From Anaeramoeba flamelloides (taxonomy: Eukaryota; Metamonada; Anaeramoebidae): 64,000 nucleotides of DNA. Under the pieces are notes generated by a model that was given only the letters and a program-made list of their open reading frames with translations, did not search any database and was not told the DNA's origin. The position numbers were made by a program, and so were the translations under genes. Position 1 is the stretch's first letter. Each line of letters starts with the position of its first letter. Below, one piece after another: positions 10,586 to 20,545 of the stretch. The stretch is from contig JANTQA010000023.1 of NCBI GenBank assembly GCA_027625915.1, forward strand, positions 16,430,001-16,494,000. Reading direction: 5' to 3'.

Positions 10586-13500
10586 GCTGTTGTTGTTGTT
10601 GTTGCTGTTGTTGCTGCTGCTGCTGTTGATAATATTCATCATATTGGCCTTGATTTCTATTGTTTTTGCCTTGTATTTTTTTTTGAATTTTTTCCCTAAA
10701 TTGTTTTTCCTCCCTTAATGGAATTTGAACAGAATCTTCATACATATCTTCTTCAGTATTTATTTTCATTCCAAATTTATCATTAATTGAATTTGGTATG
10801 ATGTCATTTTGAAATCTAGAATTTGAAAACCTTCCATTATATTCATAAGTATTATCTGAAGAATCTATTTGATAATCATTTTTATGAAATCTATTTTCTC
10901 TTACAGGATAATCTATATTTATTAATTAAATTTAAAATGATAATTAAATCATTAATATAATAATATTAAGAAAAAAAAAATGATTTTGTTAATACTTATA
11001 AATATCAATTTTAAATTTGATTTAAGATATTTACATAAATATAAAAATATAATTTTCATTTTTTGACATTTTTTTTTGGTTATTTAATGGAATGATGTTC
11101 CCAAAAATAAATGATTTTTAGAATGTGTTTTTTAAAAGCAAATTATTATGATAAAAAGTGAGTAAAAGTTTTTTTTTAGATTAGAATAAAAATAAGTTTA
11201 TAACTTTAATAAAAAAATAATTTGACAATAAAAATAGTTGTTGGTATCTAACCATTTGATCAATAAATATTCCTAACAGAATTTCAACAAATTTAGCGAC
11301 ACATCTTTGATTCCCATTTCCAGGTTAGATCCCACTCAACATATGATCCTAAAAAGTAAAGCTAATTTCATAAAGAAGCTAAAACACCTAAATCTGGATC
11401 ACCTAGCGAAAGACCTAACATTGGATGAAACTGAAGGTATTGATTGGGAAAAAATGGGAAAAATTGTAATAAAGAAAAAACTCCAATCAAACCCACATAA
11501 AACCAATACAACACAAAGCCAATTCATCCAAAGGAGACAATAACTGGAAACTGAAGAAATACCTAAAGATTAGCCAATTCCCAGAAAACTTCAAAGAAAA
11601 ACAGCCCTACTTAAACTGGAAATCATCAACTATATTATTCAAACTCAAATCCTTTTGTAATGAGCCGAATAAATACACATATAGATGGGAAAAGGGAGTA
11701 GACTCCAAATTATGCCCATTCTGTAACAAGAAAATTGATGACATAAACCACTTTATTTAGAACTGTGAAAAATATGAGAGAACCAGAAAAAACTGTAAAA
11801 AACAAATCAAAAAAATCAAAAATTTTGACTAAAACATAATAGCCAAAGAAGAAACAGATGAATTATTGAGGAAAACGAACATAAAAGAAATCTACGACAT
11901 CACCATAGAATATATTCTTGACCAACATGACTCAACACACAATTAGGAAAAGGGAGCTCAAGACAAAATAAAACCTATAAACAAATTCATTTAAATCAGA
12001 AAATTTCTTGGTTTCTCTTAACAATTATTTTAAACCTCTTAATTTTTTCCACTTTTAATTCTTTTCTTTCGATCATTTTTTCCCAATTCCTTCATTTTTT
12101 ATTCTTTCTTTTCTTTTTTTTTTTTTTTAGAAAACTAAATTAAGATTCAAATACTTCTGATGACTGTATCTGTTTAGATACTCTTTGAATTCGGAGTCTC
12201 AAATTTAGTCACTTCAAAATTCTCTATTTAACAGTTTAGATGAGGTTTCATCCAACCCCTTAACATTAAATTCAATAAATATTTTTGTTGTACTCTTCCA
12301 AAGTTTTTGACACAGTAAATTCAAAATTATTATTATTGTTAATTATTTATTTTTTTTGTTTTAAGAGTATTGAAATTTATAAACAATTATTATGGTTCTA
12401 ATTTGGTATTTCTTATAGAATTGATTAAATAAGATTTTTTTTAAAAAATATTTGTGTATTTATTTAGATAAAATTTCACATATAGTTTATAATTTAAAAA
12501 AATCCAAAGAAACATATCGACTGTAAACAACTGTTCAGTAACAATTCTCTGAATAATCGTTGAAAATTAGATTATTTAAATCTTTTATAATAAGCCAATT
12601 GACATATGGATTAGAAATATATAATTATGAAATAAAAACTTTAAATTATTTAAATTCTTGGGTTAATTCATGAATTACTGGAATATGTAAAATAAACAGA
12701 AATACACCAATTCTTATTTACAAAACAGAATTTAAATTTGAAAATATGATAATTTCAGTAAATAAATAAGAAATTGAAATTCAAAAAGAAATTAGAAAGT
12801 TTATCTCTGCCTAATTTAGAAAAATTAAAAAAATTTTAACCAACAAATAAATAATAAAATAAATTGGAATTCAAAAGATATCATCGAATTTAAAAAAAGA
12901 AATCTATCAATACACATATAATGAGTTGCTGAATTCTACAAGTTGGAAGTGTCGTTAGGTTTTCCAAAATTTAAAAGAATAGAGTAAAATCAAAGATTTT
13001 ACCCAATTCTTTTGAATTCTGGAAAAGCGCCGTTAGGTTTTTTTAATTTGAGAAATAAAAAGAAAATTTCTTTAATTTTCTGTTTATTTCTCAAAGTAAA
13101 AAAAACATATGCACTTGACGGTACTCTACGTCACTATAGGGCACTTGACGACACACCACAAAAATATTCCACAATAATTAAAATATTAAAAATATTTATT
13201 TAATACTCAAAAATATACAAGTTATTCTTCATTCCCAACAATTCTAAAATTCAGAACATTTAACAATTGCCGAAACAGATATCACTATGTAATCATTAAA
13301 AATAAAAATAAATTTTCTCCATTTATATTCAAAATATGAGCAAATGGAAATGATTGAAAATATTGATCATTTTTTATGGGTATTCCCTTCCTTATGGAAA
13401 AGATAGATTAATATTTCAAAACAAATTAAAACAAATAAATCTTAATGAAATAATCTTAAACCAAGACAGTTTGAAATTATTTTCATTAATTAATAATCGT

Positions 13501-16500
13501 GAAATCTATGATTTTTCGCTTATATTTTGAATGGGAATTTAAGTCTAAGATCAACTAGAGTGTAATTTACACTTCTTCAATAATTAAAAATAAAAATAAA
13601 AATGGAAAAAAAAACCAACCAACTTAATTCCTTACTCTAATGATTTCCTTGAATTCGACCCCTTTCATTTATTTAAGAAATATTAATATTTTCTCAGATT
13701 TTTATTGTTTTTGGAACAGAAAGGAATTTTTTTTAAAAGCAATTTTAAAAAAGTAAAAAGCTAAAATTTTATTGATTTATTTTATTTGTCTTTACAAAGA
13801 TCTTTTTTTTTTTTTTCGGCTTGTCTTTCTTAAATAAAAAATAAATAAAAAATTTCAAAAAAAACATTGAAAATTAGTTCAAAAACAAATAAAATCTTTA
13901 AAAAACAATTACAGCCGTTTTAAAAAAGTCTTTACGTTTTTTTTTTTTGAGATTTTACAATTTTCAAAAAGTGAAAAATTTGGTCAAAATTAAAACTTTT
14001 TTAAAGTTTTCTGCTTTAAAAAAGTGATGACTGAACCTTTAAATGCGGGGTAGAGGCTGGTAGTGAGAAGAAAAGTACTTTTTTTAAAACGTCTTTAGTT
14101 TAAAAAACTTTGAAATTAATTTCGGTCCAAATTTCATTGATAATTTGTTAATTCATTGATTTAAATTTTTTCAAAAATTTTTTAATAAAAAATTTGTTTG
14201 ATTTTTCTTAGTTTAAGATTATTTTGAAAAAATTGTATGGGATCGTGGAATGTCAAAATTTTAAAATTTTCCAAAGAAGTACACTAATTGTATTTAAACA
14301 TAATCTCTGAAAACTTGAACAAGCTAATAAAATAAATAGAACAATTGGTTCATTTTTAATTGAAAAGTAGGTGGAAGAATATTTTTTAAAAGTGTGTAAA
14401 AAAAGTTTTAGAAGTTGTTCGCCAATCTGTTATAATTACCCCGTTTTAAGAAGGTTTGTATAAAACTTGAAAGATGTTTTTGTACACAGTTTTTTAAAAC
14501 AGTCGCAACATAATTTTTAAAAGTTTTATTTTTATTTTTTATTTATTTTTTTTTCAACAGTTAAGAGTTTAAAATAATATATTTTGAAAGTATTTTAAAT
14601 TTAATAAAGATATTTTATATGGACAATCAATTATTTTAGCTCTTAAAGAATTATTTATTATTTTTGAAGAGAGAAAATTACTTTTCTCCTGTGTGTCATT
14701 AGGTTTTTTTTAAATTAAGAAATAAAAAGAAAATTTCTTGAATTTTCTTTTTATTTACAAATTAAAAAAAAACATCATTATTTTTTCCAGAATTTAAAAG
14801 AATTGAGTTAAATCTTTGATTTTTCTCTATTCTTTTTAATTCTGGAAAAGCGCAGTTAGGTTTTTTTAACTTTTTGAAATGTAAAGAAAATTTATTTAAT
14901 TTTCTTTATATTCCAAAAATTAAAAAAAAACCTAGGCACTCTGCGGCGCCCTACAGCACTCACCTAATTTCTAAACTTTTTTTTAGAAATTTTGTTAAAG
15001 AATCACAAATTTTATTATCACTTACAAATGATAATATACATATGAATTCCAAAGTTTTATTTTTAAAAAAATTATGGAATAAATTGTTTTGTTTGAACTT
15101 TTATAAGATTACAAAGGTGTGTGTAAGAATGTACTATTTTTTTACAAAAATATATTCAGACTAGCAATAAATTCATTTAATCTCACAAAATTTTTACTTC
15201 ATCTTACATAATGCTAAAATTAAATTAAAATTGGATCTCAAAGTTCAAGAAGGAAGCTTGCTGAAATCTTTAAAAATTATTATTTTCTTAATGGGTTTTG
15301 TAAAGATCTTTTTTTTGTTCAACTAATCATTAGTAAAACAATTTGAAAATAGAAACTTAACTTTTTACTTGTTTTTGAGAAGATCTTTGGATTTTTTCAA
15401 TTAATAATTTCTCATAATTATTTTGGTGACTTGAAATAAAAAAAATATCGTTTATTAATTGGAAAATAACAGTAATTAAAAATTGATATCAAAAGTTCAA
15501 TAAGGAAAAGCATAATTAAATTTCTTGACATATCATTTCTAATTGATTTTGAAAAGATCTTTGTGTTTTTTTTCAACAAATAAATTAGAAAAATATTTTG
15601 GTAACTGAAATCAAAATTTTCATTTTAGTAATTAGAAAAAACCAGTATTGTGAAGAGTGAAGTGCCAGAAAGCACTTTGTTTGTTAAAGAGAGAATTTTG
15701 AAGTGACTAAATTCGTAACCTCTAATTTAATGGGTGTCAAGGCATTAGTATCTAAAATAGATCCAGCCATTCAAAGAATTTTAAACTCAATTTAGTTTTA
15801 TTAAAATTTTTACTTTGGTTTTCTGTTTTTTCTCCTGAAATCCGAAAAAGTCTGCTTTCGGAACACATTTTCTTTCAAAGAAGATTTCCAAAATCAATTT
15901 ATTTATAGAGTTTCTTTAAATTTTAACAAATAAAATTCTTTCTTCTTCTTTATTTGAAACGAATTAACTGTTGAGAGAAAAATGTTTTGACACAGAAAAA
16001 TGGTTGGACAGCATTTTTAATTGGGAACATTAGTAAAATTGAAAATCAAATCCTATTGATAACTAGGTGAATTTTATATAAATCCAGGTATAAGGGTGTT
16101 ACAAGTTCATTAATCTGTGGTGTGTGTAGAATACTCATTTGAATGGTTGATAACTAAAGTAGATCATTCTATTTTAACAAAAATCCAAGTTGTTGTAAAG
16201 TTTACTATTAATTCTGAAAATGGTAATTTTTAAACTTGCTTGAGATTATAAGAGATAAGGTTTTGAAAAAGTAGAATTACATTAATCCTTATTCTAATAA
16301 GTAGATTATTGTTATTTTCTTTAGTTATTTCACAAACGAAAGAAATTAAAAATCATTTTCAGGTTCTATTAATGTTCAAAATTAAAATTGCTGTCCAACT
16401 ATTTTTCTCTGTACAACATTTTTCTCTCAACAGTAATAAAAAAATTCAAAAAATACGGAACTTAAACTATATAAATTTTGAAGATTGTCTGAATTTATCA

Positions 16501-17268
16501 AGATTTGAAAAAAAAAAACTTGTAAACCAAAATTGAAAGGAAAAACTGAAAAAGAACTAAATCTTTTTCCTAAAAATCGAAATGAGAAACTAAAAAAGAT
16601 CTTACTTGTATTCTCAAAATAACCGTTCGATTGTTTTTCATTCATACCACTTGAAGGTAAATGATTTCTTTGATTGCTAGATAAGATGGGATCTGTTAAA
16701 GATCGATGGAGACCATAGAAACCAGATCGAGAAGAGGATCGTGAATTGAGGTTTGTGTTCGGAATATAAGAAGAGTTTGAAGGAATTGAATTGTATTGTT
16801 CAGAGTGAAGAGACTGTGAATTGAAGTCTGTTCTTGTTGATGAATTAGGATAATAATGGTTTTCATTTTGATTGTGGCTATTTTCATAAAACTTATGTGA
16901 AGAACGATAGCGTACATTCCTTCTGGAAGTCGAAGTCGAAGATATGGATTCTTCAGGTTCAAAGTTGTTTGGTACACTTTTTGTTTTGTGTGTTGAATTT
17001 TTTTTTGTTCGGAGGAAATACCATCGAAATGAAGTGAAAAAAAATGGTCAAGGTTGTATGGTAAAAAAAAGACAAGAATTTTTTTATTTTATTTTGTTTT
17101 GTTTTGGAGAGTTTTCCAAAGAAGAAAAGAAAGTAAGATGTCTTACCCAGAAATTGTCGTTTGCTCAAGAGGATACCTTGAAAATTTATTTCGATCATTC
17201 TTTTGGTAACGAGTAGATGAGGTGGTATCCCTCTTTAGATCATAACGTGGCAGTGGAGGATCTATCAT
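8324..17268 (-). CDS. NCoR/SMRT-like corepressor, 4 exons
   Basis: Predicted 989 residues. Exons: 17147-17268, 16606-16976, 10026-10912 and 8324-9913; phases agree at all three junctions (donors GTAAGA, GTAAGA, GTAAAT; acceptors AAAAAG, TATAG, TATAG). The Ser/Asn/Tyr-rich N-terminus is followed by a poly-Gln run (about residues 260-287), a predicted coiled coil (LEDIDSRIASVNTVMKTI, about 395-440) and ENKKLVKDVHGEF, like the ENRKKAEEAH segment of animal NCoR. Next come a DAD-type segment and SANT1 (about 633-678, QWSKQEEERFVEVF), a Lys/Pro repeat region and two more SANT domains (about 842-890 and 904-952). In animals NCoR/SMRT scaffolds a nuclear histone-deacetylase complex, the DAD activating HDAC3. 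The order of coiled coil, DAD-SANT and SANT supports orthology. The first two exons are joined across a 5.7-kb intron by phase and composition only, so the N-terminus is the less certain part. Confidence 0.82.
10543..10627 (-). repeat. CAA/CAG run encoding poly-Gln
   Basis: About 28 consecutive Gln codons in exon 3 of the corepressor gene, mostly CAA with scattered CAG, the CAG codons gathered at the 5' side of the run. Poly-Gln near the N-terminal coiled coil is also seen in animal NCoR proteins. A second small repeat (Asp-Thr-Lys triplets) lies at about 10258-10306. Confidence 0.9.
11290..12010 (+). mobile_element. Non-LTR retrotransposon (LINE) 3' fragment, copy 1
   Basis: The plus strand encodes the end of a LINE protein: RLDPTQHMILKSKANFIKKL (11320 on) and, after a frame change near 11540, a tail with YTYRWEKGV, then a zinc-knuckle-like CPFC-x(10)-HF-x(3)-C at about 11710-11765, typical of the C-terminus after LINE reverse transcriptase. 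It is interrupted by at least three stops (one inside the knuckle) and one frameshift, and the reverse transcriptase proper is absent, so it is dead and 5'-truncated. It lies antisense inside the corepressor intron. A second copy at 26985-28000 confirms the family. Confidence 0.75.
12125..12460 (+). repeat. R4 unit followed by an R1 piece, 3' of the LINE fragment
   Basis: After a T-rich run ending TTTAG comes AAAACTAAATTAAGATTC and then TTCTGATGACTGT..TTTAGTCACTTCAAAATTCT, shared with 25928, 28165, 46190 and (reversed) 15655. It continues into R1 sequence (CAAAGTTTTTGACACAG near 12300). The R4 unit follows the LINE open frame at both LINE copies, so it may be the LINE 3' untranslated end. Confidence 0.5.
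12955..13156. repeat. Linked-hairpin repeat (family P)
   Basis: First palindrome at about 12963-13024 (CCAAAATTTAAAAGAAT... to ..ATTCTTTTGAATTCTGG), linker GCGCCGTTAGG, and second palindrome at about 13038-13110 (TTTTTTTAATTTGAGAAATA and complement). It then ends with a run of CACTTGACGG/CACTCTACG-like units to 13156. It is non-coding. Confidence 0.75.
14694..14963. repeat. Linked-hairpin repeat, three palindromes
   Basis: Order: A/T-arm palindrome (14703-14773), CCAGAATTTAAAAGAATT palindrome (14793-14848), linker GCGCAGTTAGG, second A/T-arm palindrome (14860-14930), and the end CCTAGGCACTCTGCGGC. The hairpin units are therefore modular. The 96-residue open frame that crosses it is not a gene. 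Confidence 0.7.
15225..15640. repeat. R2 repeat, longest intronic copy
   Basis: Contains three imperfect internal units of about 130 bp, each with a motif like CAAAGTTCAAGAAGGAAG, then TTTTGAAAAGATCTTTG..CAACTAAT. The same succession is found at 58832-59235; shorter pieces are at 3668 and 28935. It is non-coding. Confidence 0.55.
15655..15800 (-). repeat. R4 unit, reverse orientation
   Basis: Minus-strand copy of the unit that follows both LINE fragments (AATTTTGAAGTGACTAAATT on the plus strand, ending CAATTTAGTTTT). It has no associated LINE open frame, so the unit also moves, or survives, on its own. Confidence 0.5.
15967..16434. mobile_element. M3 inverted-repeat element near the exon 2 donor
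   Basis: 468 bp. The left end ACTGTTGAGAGAAAAATGTT and the right end complement ACTGTTGAGAGAAAAATGTT match over 20 bp, and the inverted repeats continue for about 65 bp through GGTTGGACAGCATTTTTAAT. Its inner part resembles M1. It sits 171 bp downstream of the second coding exon of the corepressor gene, in the intron. Confidence 0.8.
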
Positions 17269-17799
17269 TTCAGTTTAATTTTTCAAGATTTTAGTTCTCA
17301 ACGCTTTAACTGTTTTGAAAAGAAAAAAAAAGAATAAAAATTAGTTAAAAAGCAAATAAGTTTGTATTAGTTTCTTGAATACAAAAAAGATAACAATACT
17401 TTTATTAAGGATAAGTTGAAAATTATGAAGGTTGTTTGTGTGAAAAAAATGTTTTGAATAATAATTTCCAATATTTCAAAATGTTCTTTTAAGATGGAAA
17501 ATCAAATCTCAAAGTTGAATATTTTGACAAAAATGAAACTTGTGTATCACTAAAATCAATTGTTTCTCAGTCTTTGAATTACAGTCCATTAATTTTTTAA
17601 ATCATTTTCTTCTTTTTTTCCACCTCATTTGGGAAATGGCTTCTATTACGTTTATTTTAAAAACCCCATTTCAATTGTAGAAAATTAAAAAAGATTTACA
17701 CGAACTAATTCATTATTCAATTTTACATGTAAACTGTCTTCGATCTTTTTCAAATATTCCTTCAGAAATAAGTACATTTTATCATTTTTGAAAAATTTT

Positions 17800-18375
17800 A
17801 ATTGTGTGAACCTTACTGAGAAAAAGAATTTTTGAAGTTCAAAGAGATATTGAAATTTTGATATCAAAATACCATTCGCTGCTACTCAATTTATGAAAGG
17901 AAAACGAACCCAAAGAAATCCAGAGTTGAATCTTTAAATTTTTCGATTTTTTGAAAATTTTTTTTGTATTATTAAATTTTTGGTTTTATTAAATAAGGTT
18001 TTGGATCTAGAAATGTGTTTATGTGAATGAGTGAAATTAGTCAAAGAGCAAAACAATAAAAATAAACCCGAGAAGGTGTACATTTAAACAAATCTTTTCT
18101 TTTCGATTAACAAGCAAAAAAGATCACCTTTTCAGATAAATTTGTCAAAATTAAGAATAATGGGAAAAAAAAAAATCTCCAAAAGTCTATTTTTGAAGAT
18201 TTGTTTTCTTTATCTTCTTAGTATGTATGAAAACTGTAAATATTTTTTTCCTTGAATTTCTCGCCCCATTACTATTTATTATTAGTTTACAAAATACATT
18301 TTCTTCAAAATCTATTTTCGGAATTCTTTTTTCAAATATTTTTTTCATAACTAAGCCAAAATAAAGGATAGTATT
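17800..18375. repeat. R5 dispersed repeat
   Basis: About 575 bp that aligns by eye with 60815-61395 over its whole length, including CCTTACTGARAAR near the left, ATCACCTTT in the middle and TTTCTCGCCCCATTACTATT near the right. A more decayed relative begins near 53520. It is non-coding; the ends are approximate. Confidence 0.65.
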
Positions 18376-18782
18376 TCAAAGACTAAAGTAACGTGGGTGA
18401 ATTCTCAAAATCAAAAAACAATTACAAAAGATTAAACTCAATGAAAAAGAAAAATTTGGAAAAAAGATTAATCAAATTTAGTATTATTTTGAGTTTTCCA
18501 ATTTTAAGGGAAAACCAATACTTTTCAAAATCAAATAAAAACATCCTATACTCTTATATTTTCGAAGAAGAAATTGAAAAAATCTCTAACTATCTGATTA
18601 AAAATTCGAATGAGATGAATTAAATTTTAATAGAATTTTTATTTATTTTAGTAATTCTTTAGGAATCAGTAATTATTTTTTAATCAAAAATTTAGAGAAT
18701 AAAATGGTTTTCCCATAGAATTAAAAATAAAATTGAGGAGTGAAGACTTAATTGTTTGAAATATTACAGATAAGTTCAAGAA

Positions 18783-19060
18783 GGATGGTATTGAAAAAAA
18801 TACCTGATTTTAAAAAAATCCCTTACAAGATTTTTAATTGTTAGTATTGTAAAATTTTTCAGTAATTTCTTTTTTTGAAATCAAATCCTATTTTTTTTAG
18901 AAAATCAAACTTTTTAAATTATAACTTACCCACTTATTAGAATGTTGATTAATGAAACCAGACTTGTTCAAAACACTATTCTACCAATCAAAAAAAAATA
19001 ATAAAAATTATCATTTTCCAAACTCAAAGCAAACATCTATGAAAACTTGATGTTTTTTAT
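18783..19060. mobile_element. M1 element, shortened
   Basis: Left end GGTATTGAAAAAAATACCTG followed by the M1 subterminal GATTTTTAATTGTTAGTATT. The inner M1 part follows, but the right inverted end is missing; an R1 element starts immediately after. Confidence 0.55.
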
Positions 19061-19074
19061 AAATAGGTAGATCT

Positions 19075-19625
19075 AAACCCCAATTCAAAAATTTTTAACA
19101 TTCCAAAATTCAATTTTTGATAAAAAAAAATCTTATTTAAATAATTCTAAAAGAAATACCAAATTAGAACCATTTACTGATTGAAATGTTAACAAGTGTT
19201 TATAAATTACAATACTCACAAAACAAAAAAAAATAATTATCAATAATAATAAATTATCGATGTGTTAAAAATTTTGGAGAAGGCAAAACAAAAAAATGTG
19301 TTGGTAAATTTGTGGAAATTTCATTAATAATTATTGATCGATCAAATGGTGAGACCATCAACTAATTTTATTTGAGTTCTTCTATTTTGAACAACTCAAT
19401 TTTAACCTAATATCTATCTGTTTCAAAAAAATTTTCGATCTCCTGTAAACAAGTTACTTAATTCAAAAAATAAAATGAAAACAAAAACTAAAAAATGAAA
19501 AAATAATTTTCATATTTTACAAGAATCAAAATTATTTCCAATTCGAATGAAATTGTATTATTGTGGTTGTTTCAACCTTTTTCACTATGTTAAAAATTTT
19601 GAATTTTAGTTTATTTCGGATAGTT
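19075..19625 (-). mobile_element. R1 dispersed element
   Basis: Starts CCCCAATTCAAAAATTTTTA and ends TTAAAAATTTTGAATTTTAG, giving inverted ends. The hallmark ATTATTGATCGATCAAATGG is near 19333. It reads opposite to the copies at 28318 and 45830 and is non-coding. Confidence 0.6.
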
Positions 19626-20344
19626 AAGTTTTAAATTATTTGAACTGTGTATTACTGATATGATTTACTTCCAGTTATCACATCTTTTAATAAGATACAA
19701 TCAATGAAAAAACTAACCTTTTCAGGTAACCCCTCCCTTTTTTTTCATTTAAGGTTCTCTAATTTTGCCCAATCACCTATTTTTATTCTCCTGAATTAAT
19801 AACTTCAAAAATTACTTTATCAAAAATGAAAATTTCTTCCTCTCTCTTTCTTTCCACTGAAAGTTTAGAAATTTATTTCATTTATTCCCCTTTAAGTTGC
19901 AATATAAAATTTACTCTCTGCAAAATTAATTCAATTAATATCCATCAATTTCAAGCTTATTGAATCATTTAACATCCATCCCAATCATTCGAAAAATGTT
20001 TTAATTAATAATTTAAATGCAATTACCTAACTTGAATACTAATTTCAAAGATCCATTTTTAATAATGAATAATGTTTTACATTTCTTTTTTTTTCATGGT
20101 AATCGGGAATTTATTTCCTTGATACACTACCCCCAATTAAATATAAATGAAATATTTCATAATAACATCTTATCCAATTTATTTTTAATTCATTGATTCA
20201 TTTTTTTTTTCTCAAAACATAACAAAACAAAATTCAAAATAAAAAATTGAAATTTATAAAAATTGGATTATTTATATTTTTTACAACTATTCGTTTAGGA
20301 TATTAGCATTAATTTTGATATTTATTTATTTTTTTTTAAAAGTA

Positions 20345-20514
20345 TCATTTTTCAACTAAATTTGTAAGTAGAAAAGATTCTTCATCGAATGGTAGAAAGA
20401 ACCTTTTCATGATATATTCTGCGAGTTTATATACATCCTTTAGATCGTGTGAACGTAATTTCTCAATTAACACCAATCCGCCCTTTTCGATAAATTCTAT
20501 CGAAATGTTTGATG

Positions 20515-20545
<31 letters not shown>

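Larger units (their letters stand above)
10913..16605 (-). other. Giant intron (5.7 kb) of the corepressor gene
   Basis: Runs from donor GTAAGATC after the second coding exon to acceptor ATATAG before the third. The bordering phases fit (one base, then two). It contains a decayed LINE fragment, R4 and R1 pieces, two linked-hairpin repeats, an R2 repeat and the M3 inverted-repeat element close to the donor. No coding sequence of a host gene was recognised inside it. The stretch 13200-14690 shows no clear repeat or gene. Confidence 0.65.
17269..20344. other. Intergenic stretch between corepressor and importin genes
   Basis: It holds the promoter side of the minus-strand corepressor gene and the 3' side of the importin gene. 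It contains R5 (17800-18375), a shortened M1 (18783-19060) and R1 (19075-19625). A 76-residue Lys/Ser-rich open frame at 18393-18623 was seen but is not supported as a gene. The rest, 19630-20344, shows only A/T-rich sequence. Confidence 0.6.

Noticed and set aside
11755-11765. In-frame TAG in the LINE zinc knuckle as a sign of a changed genetic code
   Set aside because: The second copy has TGG at this place and the host genes use TAA and TGA/TAG as normal stops; it is ordinary decay.
16427-16645. 72-residue minus frame as an independent gene
   Set aside because: Its first part is the end of corepressor exon 2; the Phe-rich rest reads intron and the end of M3.
18393-18623. 76-residue Lys/Ser-rich frame
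   Set aside because: No recognised family and just beyond an R5 repeat; composition is that of translated AT-rich DNA.
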